Part shown: in pieces, positions 17,208 through 24,296 of the stretch
How the letters are laid out: each line of letters starts with the position of its first letter
Position numbering within the stretch: position 1 is the stretch's first letter
Assembly (NCBI GenBank): GCA_963800505.1
Contig: CAWDBL010000020.1
Coordinates: 124,001-188,000, forward strand
DNA length: 64,000 bases
Direction: 5' to 3'
DNA from: Fodinibacter sp963800505
GTDB lineage: Bacteria > Actinomycetota > Actinomycetes > Actinomycetales > Dermatophilaceae
Translations under genes and position numbers: made by a program
Notes under the pieces: generated by a model
What the model was told of the DNA's origin: nothing
Seen by the model: only the letters and a program-made list of their open reading frames with translations
The model's database searches: none

Positions 17208-17813
17208 ATGCTCACGAGCATCAGCCCGCTCGGTGAGCGGGCCCGCGCCTCCCGGTGGTGGCTGACCACCACTGCCTACGTCGTCTCCTCCCTGGTGGGG
17301 GGCCTCGCCCTCGGCCTGGTCGCCGCCCTGCTCGGGTCGCTGGTACCGGTGTCGTGGCGCTCGTCGCCGGCGGCCTACCTGCTCGTGGCGGCGGCCCTGG
17401 TCGTCGGCCTGCTGCTCGACTCGGGCGTGGCCGGCCGTCGGCTGCCGACCTGGCGGCGCCAGGTCGACCGCACCTGGCTCGACCGCTACCGCGGGTGGGT
17501 CGTCGGGGTGGGGTTCGGGTCCCAGCTCGGGTTCGGCCTGGTCACCATCGTCACCAGCGCCACCACCTATGCCGTCGCCCTGCTCTGCGTGCTCTCCGGG
17601 AGCCCGGCGGTGGGCCTGCTGGTCGGGGGCACGTTCGGGCTGGTGCGGGCGCTGCCGTCGGCGTTCGTGGGGCGAGTGGTCACCCGCGAGCAGCTGTGGC
17701 GGCTGCTCGCCCGGGTCGAGCACGCCGCGCCAACTGCCGACGCCGCGGCTAGGCTGGCGCTCGCCGCAGCAGCAGCGGCCCTGGCCATGATCGCCCTGAG
17801 GGGGCAGCGATGA
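17208..17813 (+). CDS. Unknown multi-pass membrane protein in the Mau-like operon
   Basis: A 201-residue protein with about five predicted membrane helices (about 20-45, 54-72, 102-135, 138-160 and 183-198). I do not recognise a family. A single Cys lies in the third or fourth helix (ALLCVLSG). Segments such as GFGSQLGFGLVTIVTSATTY loosely recall the glycine-rich helices of CcdA/DsbD electron carriers, but the paired membrane cysteines of those proteins are absent. The ATG at 17208 follows GAGGCGAG. The gene overlaps the next one by four bases. It may help move electrons or protein in the same pathway; this is inference from position. Confidence 0.6.
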   Translation: MLTSISPLGERARASRWWLTTTAYVVSSLVGGLALGLVAALLGSLVPVSWRSSPAAYLLVAAALVVGLLLDSGVAGRRLPTWRRQVDRTWLDRYRGWVVGVGFGSQLGFGLVTIVTSATTYAVALLCVLSGSPAVGLLVGGTFGLVRALPSAFVGRVVTREQLWRLLARVEHAAPTADAAARLALAAAAAALAMIALRGQR

Positions 17814-18364
17814 GGCGGACCGGTTACGGGATCTCCGTCGAGGTGCCGGTGGGGTGGTCGGCGGCCGTCGTTCGTCGCCCCGCTCCGGCCGACCAGGCCT
17901 TCGGACTCGATCGGCGTGACGCGCTCGCGCCCGGGCGGGCCGCCCCCGACCCGCGCGACCTGCTGACCGAGCGCACCCTGCCGGTGGTGCACGTGTCGAC
18001 CCGGCCGCTGCCCGCCGCGGTGGGCGACTTCGGGTCCGGGGCGGTCGAGCAGCTCGGCCCCGAGGACGTCTTCGTGGCGCTCGTCGAGTACGGCTCCGAC
18101 CTCGCCAACACCGGCCTGTTCTTCCGGCAGGGCGTGCCGCGCCTGGCCCCGTCGCAGTTCGGAACCAACCGGCTGCCGCGCGAGATCGTGGGGCGCAGCG
18201 CCAGCCAGCACTTCTTCAGCGAGGGTGGGCGGGCGTTCTGCCTGTTCACGGTGCTGGGCAGCCACGCGCGCCGGATGGGCACCGTGCCCCGCGCCGCCGC
18301 GGTCGCCGCCTCGCTGCAGATCGTCCCCGCCGCGACGATGCGTGCCCAGGGGGTGAGCGTGTGA
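17810..18364 (+). CDS. Unknown soluble protein in the Mau-like operon
   Basis: A 184-residue protein that starts MRRTGYGISVEVPVGWSA, overlaps the membrane-protein stop (ATGA) and overlaps the next start (GTGA). No signal peptide or membrane segment is evident. The fold looks mixed alpha/beta, with a single Cys in AFCLFTVLGSH. I recognise no family. Segments like VEVPVGWSA and LPVVHVSTRPL resemble small lipocalin- or beta-sandwich-like proteins seen next to secretion genes, but that is weak. Position between the membrane protein and the Tat substrate suggests a chaperone or maturation role. Confidence 0.6.
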   Translation: MRRTGYGISVEVPVGWSAAVVRRPAPADQAFGLDRRDALAPGRAAPDPRDLLTERTLPVVHVSTRPLPAAVGDFGSGAVEQLGPEDVFVALVEYGSDLANTGLFFRQGVPRLAPSQFGTNRLPREIVGRSASQHFFSEGGRAFCLFTVLGSHARRMGTVPRAAAVAASLQIVPAATMRAQGVSV

Positions 18365-19620
18365 CCGCCACCAGGAGCGACCCGGGCCAGGCCCTGGCCG
18401 AGGTCGTCGAGCGGCCCACCGGGCTGGTGCGCCTGATCGACCGGCTCTCCCGCCGCGGCGGCGTGTCACGGCGCGGGCTGCTCGTCGGCGCCGCGGTTGC
18501 CGGCTCGGCCCTGGCCACCGACCCCAAGGCCTACGCTCTGCGCCCGCAGACCGCCTACGCCACGATCTGCGGGCCGGGCAACACCGCGTCGAGCGGCTGG
18601 ACCATCTTCTGCGCCACGGTCAACAAGGGGCTCAACGGCTGCCCGTCCGGCAGCTTCACGGCCGGCTGGTGGAAGGCGGCCGACTCGTCGTGGTGCGGCG
18701 GCGGCTACCGCTACATCGTCGACTGCAACGCCAAGTGCACCAAGTGCAGCTCCGGGTGCGCCGACCACATCTGTGACTCGAAGTGCTGGAACTGCTCCTG
18801 CACGCGCGGCTCGACGGCCACCTGCGACCAGAGGGTCAACTGCTGCAACGCTTTCCGATACGGGCAGTGCAACACCCAGGTGGCCTGCAGCGGTGGGGTC
18901 CACTGCCGGGTGGTGTCGTGCGTGGCGCCCTACACGTGGGACAACTGCTCCACGACCTCGTTCCGCAGCGACTCCACGGCCGAGCACAGCTCGCCCTACC
19001 TGCCGGCGTGGGGGCCGATGGAGAAGCTCTACACCTCGATGGGCGGGCAGCGGTCCTACCTCAAGGCGTCGACCAGCCCGATCCGCGACACCATCGACCG
19101 CACCGCCAAGTACGTCAACTACTCGGGCGGGCGGATCTGGTGGACCAGCGCCACCGGGGCCTCCGCGATGTCGTCGTTCATCCTCGAGCGCTACGCCGCG
19201 TTCGGGGGCCCGAAGGTGCTGGGCTACCCCAAGGGCGCCCTCGCCAAGGGGCTCACCGACGGTGGCTGGATCCAGCTGTTCCAGAAGGGCTGCATGGTCG
19301 ACAGCGCGTCCACCACCACCCACGCCGTGCACAACTACGCCTGGTCGGCGTGGGTGGCCACGGGTCGCGAGTCCGGCCCGCTCGGCTACCCGACGGCCGA
19401 GCGCGTCAACGTGGCGCGTGGGTCCACCCAGTCCTTCCAGCGCGGTGGGCTGTGGGGGCTCACCAGCCGGCCGATGTTCGCGGTCTGGGGCACGGTGCTG
19501 CAGGCCTGGGTCGCAGCGGGAGGCGCCAACGGCAGCTACGGCTTCCCCAGGGCGCACGTCGTCACCAACGCCAACGGCACCCACACCGGCGTGTTCGAGG
19601 GCGGCACGATCACCGTCTAG
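18361..19620 (+). CDS. Tat-exported cysteine-rich protein with C-terminal LGFP repeats (MauA-like Cys domain)
   Basis: A 419-residue protein. It has a twin-arginine region (SRRGGVSRRGLLVGAAVAG, about 30-48) and a likely signal cleavage near 55-65. A Cys-rich domain spans about 66-200 with 20 cysteines, including NCCNAF and GCADHICDSKCWNCSC. Another Cys is at 311. Three LGFP-type repeats follow, centred on LGYP (287), LGYP (341) and YGFP (393); such repeats bind cell wall in other actinobacterial proteins. The order Cys-Pro-x-Gly-x, a Trp-rich patch, then Cys and a Tyr-rich strand is reminiscent of the methylamine dehydrogenase small subunit MauA, but no heavy-chain gene is present. It is the expected client of the upstream MauE/MauD-like pair. 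Its stop shares the palindrome CTAG with the convergent selB stop. Confidence 0.78.
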   Translation: MTATRSDPGQALAEVVERPTGLVRLIDRLSRRGGVSRRGLLVGAAVAGSALATDPKAYALRPQTAYATICGPGNTASSGWTIFCATVNKGLNGCPSGSFTAGWWKAADSSWCGGGYRYIVDCNAKCTKCSSGCADHICDSKCWNCSCTRGSTATCDQRVNCCNAFRYGQCNTQVACSGGVHCRVVSCVAPYTWDNCSTTSFRSDSTAEHSSPYLPAWGPMEKLYTSMGGQRSYLKASTSPIRDTIDRTAKYVNYSGGRIWWTSATGASAMSSFILERYAAFGGPKVLGYPKGALAKGLTDGGWIQLFQKGCMVDSASTTTHAVHNYAWSAWVATGRESGPLGYPTAERVNVARGSTQSFQRGGLWGLTSRPMFAVWGTVLQAWVAAGGANGSYGFPRAHVVTNANGTHTGVFEGGTITV

Positions 19621-21128
19621 CCCGGCGCCACCCCCGCGGAGCGCAGGGTGCGGGTCCCGTCCGCATGACGGACGGTCACGGCGCGCGCGTCGAGCCGCTC
19701 GAGCACCGGGATGGCGACCCGGCGACTGGTGCCCATCGCCCGCGCCGCGTCGCCGGCGGAGAACCGCGGCGGCAGCGTCACGAGCCGGGCAGCCGCCACC
19801 TGCAGCGTCGCACCGGGCAGCGTCAGGCCGCCGAGCCGCACCAGCCGCCCGGCCCGCTCCGCTGCGGCCACGTCGGCCGCGCGGACCGGTGCGACCAGCT
19901 CGACCGGGGCCGGCTCGAGCGGGTGGTCGTCGAGCCAGGCCAACAGGGCGAGCAACGGCCCGGATGCCGCGCGCTCGCCAGCGACGTCAGCCTCGACACC
20001 CGCTGCACCGTCGGGCCCCGTGCGCGGGGCCGGGTCGTCGACCGTCGCCGATCTGGCGGCGAGCGCGGTGGCGCGGCGCCCGGCATCCCCACGGCGGGTC
20101 AACGGCGGCGGGTGGGCGTCGAGCACGGTGGCGCCGGCCAGCACCTGGTGCGCTCCGGGGTCCCGCAGCACCACCCGGTCGCCGGCGACCAGCGGCAGCG
20201 CGGCCGAGGGGTCCTCGAGGGACAGCCGGGCGTGCTCGGCGCCCAGTGGCCGCACCCGCACCGCGGCCGAGGTGGTGCCGACGTGCAGGGTGGCATGCGA
20301 CGGCATCCGGTCGCAGAGCCGGTGCAGCACGACGTCGACCACGGCGGTCGGTGGCGGCCAGCCGGGGGAGAGCAGCGCGCTGCCGCGCGGGACTGCGTCG
20401 GCGGCGACCGCGCGCAGGTTGACGGCCAGCCGGGTGGGGCCGGTCGCGGTCTCCACCCGCTCACCGTGCACCTGCAGGCCGCGCACCCGCACGGGGGAGC
20501 CGTCGAGCGCGAGGGTGTGGCCGCGGGCCACCGACCCGGTGGGCAGGGTGCCGGTGACGACCGTGCCGGCGCCGGTGACCGTGAACGAGCGGTCGACCCA
20601 CAGGCGCACCGACGCGTCGGGGTCGCCCGCGGGCGCCCGGTCGGCCAGGGCGGCCAGCGCGGCACGCACGCCGGCCAGTCCGCTCCCCGTGCGCGCCGAG
20701 GCCGCGACCACCGCGACCGGGGTGATGCGGTGGGCCGCCAGCCGGGCGAGCGCGTCGGCGGTGGCCGGAGCGGGGTCGGCGAGGTCGGCGCGGGTGATGA
20801 CGAGCGCGACGTCGGTGAGGCCCAGGGCGCGCACGGCTGCGACGTGCTCCTCGGTCTGGGCGCGCCAGCCCTCGTCGGCGGCGACGACCAGCAGCACCCC
20901 GGCGACCGGCCCCAGCCCGGCCAGCGTGGTGCCGACCAGCCGGTCGTGCCCCGGCACGTCGACGATGGCCACCCGGCGACCGTCGACGTCGGCCCACACG
21001 TGGCCGAGCTCGATGGTCATCCCGCGGCGGCGCTCCTCGGCCAGCCGGTCGGGGTCGGTGCCCGTGAGCGCCGAGACCAGGGCTGACTTGCCGTGGTCGA
21101 CGTGCCCGGCCGTGGCGACGACCGCCAC
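19617..21128 (-). CDS. selB: Selenocysteine-specific elongation factor
   Basis: A 503-residue GTPase that carries Sec-tRNA to the ribosome at UGA codons with a SECIS element. GTPase motifs are clear: GHVDHGKSALV (7-17), the switch RRRGMTIELGH, DVPGHDRLV, and ITRAD in place of NKxD. Domains II and III follow to about 340. The C-terminus has a winged helix (RFSAGDAARAMGTSRR to the end) but is about 110 residues shorter than E. coli SelB, as in many actinobacteria. The GTG at 21128 sits 1 nt past the selA stop, so the two are coupled. It converges on the Cys-rich LGFP gene with overlapping stops. Confidence 0.93.
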   Translation of the reverse strand: MAVVATAGHVDHGKSALVSALTGTDPDRLAEERRRGMTIELGHVWADVDGRRVAIVDVPGHDRLVGTTLAGLGPVAGVLLVVAADEGWRAQTEEHVAAVRALGLTDVALVITRADLADPAPATADALARLAAHRITPVAVVAASARTGSGLAGVRAALAALADRAPAGDPDASVRLWVDRSFTVTGAGTVVTGTLPTGSVARGHTLALDGSPVRVRGLQVHGERVETATGPTRLAVNLRAVAADAVPRGSALLSPGWPPPTAVVDVVLHRLCDRMPSHATLHVGTTSAAVRVRPLGAEHARLSLEDPSAALPLVAGDRVVLRDPGAHQVLAGATVLDAHPPPLTRRGDAGRRATALAARSATVDDPAPRTGPDGAAGVEADVAGERAASGPLLALLAWLDDHPLEPAPVELVAPVRAADVAAAERAGRLVRLGGLTLPGATLQVAAARLVTLPPRFSAGDAARAMGTSRRVAIPVLERLDARAVTVRHADGTRTLRSAGVAPG

Positions 21129-21129
21129 G

Positions 21130-22467
21130 TCAGCGCGCCGGTCTGGCCGGGCCGTCGCCGGCCGGTGCCGCGCCTCGCACGGCGGCGACCAGCACGGCAT
21201 CCTGGCGGGGGTCGAGCGCGCGCAGGTCGAGCACGGTGCGGCCGCCCTGCACGCGCGCCAGCACGGCCGGGTCGCCCAGCCGCAGCGGCTCGGCCCACGC
21301 CTCCGGCAGGGTCACCGCCCAGCCGTCGAGCGACATGGCGGGCGCCGAGCCGCCGCCGACCCGACCGAGCGAGGGCACCACCTCGGCCCGGATGCCGGCC
21401 CGGCCCAGGTGCCCCGCGACCGCGTCGCACCGCTTCTTCAACGCCACCGCGCCGAGCTCGAGCGCGGCGACGGCCGGGGGCGTCGGCCCGCGCAGCGTCG
21501 CCTCGAGGGCCGCGAGGGTCGTCTTGCCGGCGCGCAGCGCCCGCGCCAGCGGGTGCCGGCGCAGCCGCTCGACCACATCGCGGCGGCCGAGCGCCAGCCC
21601 GGCCTGCGGGCCGCCGAGCAGCTTGTCGCCGCTGCACGTGACGACCGCGGCGCCGTCGCGCAGGGAGGTCGTGGCGTCGGGCTCGTCGGGCAGCAGGGGC
21701 CACGGGCGCAGCAGCCCGCTGCCGATGTCGTGCACGACGGGCGGACCCAGCCCGGCGAGCTCGGCGACCGGCACGCTGCTCGTGAAGCCCTCGACGGTGA
21801 AGTTGCTCGGGTGCACCTTGAGCACCGCGCCGGTGTGCGGCCCGACGGCGTCGGCGTAGTCGCGCAGGTGGGTGCGGTTGGTCGTGCCGACCTCGCGCAG
21901 CCGCGCGCCGCACGAGGTGATCAGGTCGGGCAGCCGGAAGCCGTCGCCGATCTCGACCATCTCGCCGCGGCTCACCACCACCTCGCCGCCGGCCGCCAAC
22001 GCCGTGGTGGCGAGCACCAGCGCTGCGGCGCCGTTGTTGACCACCAGCGCGTCCTCGGCCTCCGGCACCAGCTCGAGGAGGGCGTCGACCGGCCCGGCAC
22101 CGCGCCGGCCCCGGCGCCCGGTGCTGAGGTCGAGCTCGACGTCGACCGCCCCGGCGGCCGCCACCAGCGCCTCGACCGCGGCAGCGCTGAGCGGGGCGCG
22201 GCCGAGGTTGGTGTGCAGCACCACCCCGGTGGCGTTGAGGACGGGGGTCAGGGTGGTCGAGCGGGCGGGCAGGGCGGCCAGCACCGCGTCGACGACGTCG
22301 GCGGGGTCCAGACCGTCGGTGCGCACGCGGTCCTGCGCGGCACCCACGGCGCGGCGCACGGCATCCGCCCCGACCGACTCGGCCGCGGCCCGCACCCGGG
22401 GGTCGGCGAGCACGGTGTCGGTGCGGGGCACCGAGCGGCGCGGGTCGGGCAGGTCGGGCTCGGCCAC
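21130..22467 (-). CDS. selA: L-seryl-tRNA(Sec) selenium transferase
   Basis: A 445-residue PLP enzyme that converts Ser-tRNA(Sec) to Sec-tRNA(Sec) using selenophosphate. Family hallmarks are VLNATGVVLHTNLGRAPLS, NNGAAALVLATTALAAG, SRGEMVEIGDGFRLPD and the PLP-lysine motif TCSGDKLLGGPQAG (Lys about 280). Length is typical. The GTG at 22467 follows a strong GAGGAGGAG ribosome binding site. It lies 17 nt downstream of the selC tRNA on the same strand, so they may share a transcript, followed by selB. Confidence 0.95.
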   Translation of the reverse strand: MAEPDLPDPRRSVPRTDTVLADPRVRAAAESVGADAVRRAVGAAQDRVRTDGLDPADVVDAVLAALPARSTTLTPVLNATGVVLHTNLGRAPLSAAAVEALVAAAGAVDVELDLSTGRRGRRGAGPVDALLELVPEAEDALVVNNGAAALVLATTALAAGGEVVVSRGEMVEIGDGFRLPDLITSCGARLREVGTTNRTHLRDYADAVGPHTGAVLKVHPSNFTVEGFTSSVPVAELAGLGPPVVHDIGSGLLRPWPLLPDEPDATTSLRDGAAVVTCSGDKLLGGPQAGLALGRRDVVERLRRHPLARALRAGKTTLAALEATLRGPTPPAVAALELGAVALKKRCDAVAGHLGRAGIRAEVVPSLGRVGGGSAPAMSLDGWAVTLPEAWAEPLRLGDPAVLARVQGGRTVLDLRALDPRQDAVLVAAVRGAAPAGDGPARPAR

Positions 22468-22483
22468 CGCTCCTCCTCGGGTC

Positions 22484-22579
22484 TGGCGGAGGCGGACGGG
22501 AATCGAACCCGCCAAGCCGAGCTGCTCGGCTTCACCGGTGTTGAAGACCGGGAGGGCCACCAGGCGCCTGTACGCCTCC
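22484..22579 (-). tRNA. selC: tRNA-Sec (UCA anticodon)
   Basis: A 96-nt tRNA with an encoded CCA. The acceptor 5' GGAGGCG pairs with CCGCCTCC before CCA. The anticodon loop reads CTTCAAC, giving the anticodon TCA. A long variable arm (GAAGCCGAGCAGCTCGGCTT) and an extended acceptor/T-arm, including GGCGGGTTCGATTCCCGTC, mark it as selenocysteine tRNA rather than serine tRNA. It lies between divergent selA and selD. Confidence 0.95.
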
Positions 22580-22618
22580 GGTGGTGAGGCTATCCGAGGT
22601 GCTGCGAGGGTGGTGGGT

Positions 22619-23596
22619 ATGACGGTGCGGATGACGCAGTACGCCGCCGGGGGCGGGTGCGCCTGCAAGGTTCCGATCGGCGAGCTGGAGCGGCTGCTCG
22701 CGGGGGTCGACCTGCCGGGCGGCCCAGACCTGCTCGTGGGCGACGACGGCGACGACGCGGCGGTCGTGCGCCTCGACGCCGGCCGGGCGGCGATGAGCAC
22801 CGCCGACTTCTTCACCCCGGTCGTCGACGACCCGTTCGACTGGGGGCGCATCGTCGCCGCGAACGCGATGTCCGACGTCTGGGCGATGGGCGGTGAGTGC
22901 GTGCTGGCGATCAACCTCGTGGGCTGGCCGCGCGCGGTGCTCGACCTCGACCTGCTCGCCGAGGTGCTCCGGGGCGGCGCGGCGGTGGCGCGAGAGGCCG
23001 GCTGCCCGGTGGCCGGTGGGCACACCATCGACGCCCCGGAACCGCTGTACGGCATGGCCGTGACCGGCATCGGCGACCCGAACCGGTTGCTGCGCAAGGA
23101 TGCCGCGCGAGCCGGCCTGCCGCTGACCCTCACCAAACCGCTGGGCGTGGGCGTGCTCAACTCGCGGCACAAGGCCACCGGCGAGGTGTTCGCGCAGGCG
23201 GTGGCGACCATGGTCGCGCTCAACGGACCGGCCTCGCGGGCGGCGCTGGCGGCCGGTGCCGAGGCCGCCACCGACGTCACCGGCTTCGGCCTGCTCGGGC
23301 ACCTGGCGACGATGCTGCGGTCCTCCGGGGTGGGTGCGCGCCTCGACGTGGCGGCGGTGCCGCTGCTCGAGGGGGCGAGGGATGCCGTGCGCGCCGGGTT
23401 CGTCAGCGGCGGCACCCGCCGCAACCTCGAGTGGGTGCAGCCGCTGCTCGACGTGGGGCCCGGGGTGTCGGACGACGACCTGCTGCTGCTCGCCGACGCG
23501 CAGACCAGTGGGGGGTTGCTCGTGGTGGGCGAGGTTCCGGGCGGTGTCGTGGTCGGTGAGACGGTGGCCGGCGCTCCCCGGGTCGAGGTCCGCTAG
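22619..23596 (+). CDS. selD: Selenide, water dikinase (selenophosphate synthase)
   Basis: A 325-residue enzyme that makes selenophosphate from selenide and ATP. The N-terminal MTQYAAGGGCACKVP holds the catalytic position as Cys14 (not Sec) with Cys16 and Lys17. STADFFTPVVDDPFDWGRI, AANAMSDVWAMGG and DVTGFGLLGHL are family motifs. The ATG at 22619 lies after a GAGGGTGG-like stretch. It is divergent from selC-selA-selB. Its TAG stop shares a CTAG palindrome with the stop of the decayed FG-GAP gene on the other strand. Confidence 0.95.
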   Translation: MTVRMTQYAAGGGCACKVPIGELERLLAGVDLPGGPDLLVGDDGDDAAVVRLDAGRAAMSTADFFTPVVDDPFDWGRIVAANAMSDVWAMGGECVLAINLVGWPRAVLDLDLLAEVLRGGAAVAREAGCPVAGGHTIDAPEPLYGMAVTGIGDPNRLLRKDAARAGLPLTLTKPLGVGVLNSRHKATGEVFAQAVATMVALNGPASRAALAAGAEAATDVTGFGLLGHLATMLRSSGVGARLDVAAVPLLEGARDAVRAGFVSGGTRRNLEWVQPLLDVGPGVSDDDLLLLADAQTSGGLLVVGEVPGGVVVGETVAGAPRVEVR

Positions 23597-24145
23597 GGGG
23601 CGACCATGTAGGTCTGCCAGCCGGTTCCGACTCCGGTACACCTCGTTGGCGTCGAACCGGCCGTGTGCCGACCACGCGGTACAGGAGCAGCTCGCCGGCC
23701 CGGCTGACGCCGATGCACCACGGGGGAGCCGCCGATGATCTCCGGGCTCGAGAGCTGCGTGAACACGTTCCACACGGTGCCGACCTTGCGCCGCGGTGCG
23801 AAGCCGTCGCCGCTCGCCCCGTAGAACGGGGACAGCCAGAGCGTTCCGGTGGCGGCCTCACGCGATAGCAGGTCGGCGTCACCGTCCAGGTCGAAGTCGC
23901 CCGAGCCGATGATCTTGTTCATGCTGTTCCAGCCGGTGCCGAGGCGAGTGCGCGGCCCGGGGGTCCCACCGGGCTTCGCCGGAAACCTCCAGAGCTCGCC
24001 GTCCGTGCTGTGAGAGATGACGTCGGCGAAGCCGTCGCGGCCCCAGTCGCCCAGGGCGACGAGGAGGTACCCGCCCCAGCAGGTCGATCCCGACGGTGGT
24101 GGCCGTGGCGAGCGGCTGACCCCGGCTGCTGTGGAGCCGGGTCAT
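23593..24145 (-). pseudogene. Decayed fragment of an FG-GAP repeat protein
   Basis: Reading across frames on the minus strand gives FG-GAP units: GDWGRDGFADVISHSTDGEL, GSGDFDLDGDADLLSREA and a C-terminal GTGWQTYMVAP. These parallel the intact protein encoded just upstream (GDWNYDGTTDLLAR; GSGWTGFTITG). At least three frame changes are needed: near 24075, and two compensating ones between about 23735 and 23640. The N-terminal half is missing. It looks like a duplicated and eroded 3' end of the neighbour; sequencing error could explain some but not all changes. Confidence 0.7.
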
Positions 24146-24249
24146 CCGCTGGTCCCCCTCGAGTGGTGGTGAAGGTAGTGGTGGTGACGGAATCGGTGTC
24201 GAGCACGGCGGCGGCCGGAGCCGGTTTGGCGCCGGCGCCTGCCGAAATC

Positions 24250-24290
24250 GTGGAGGGGGGCGGGATCGCTGCGGACCCGCCCCCCTCCAC
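24250..24290 (-). terminator. Strong inverted repeat after the FG-GAP gene
   Basis: A perfect 15-bp stem (24250-24264 with 24276-24290, arm GTGGAGGGGGGCGGG) and an 11-nt loop lie 7 nt beyond the stop of the FG-GAP gene. There is no U tract, as is common in actinobacterial terminators. It also separates the intact gene from its decayed copy. Confidence 0.75.
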
Positions 24291-24296
24291 CGGGCC

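Noticed and set aside
18361..19620. True methylamine dehydrogenase small subunit
   Set aside because: No large subunit, amicyanin or other mau genes are present, and the protein has far more Cys plus LGFP repeats. Only a distant MauA-like relation is claimed.
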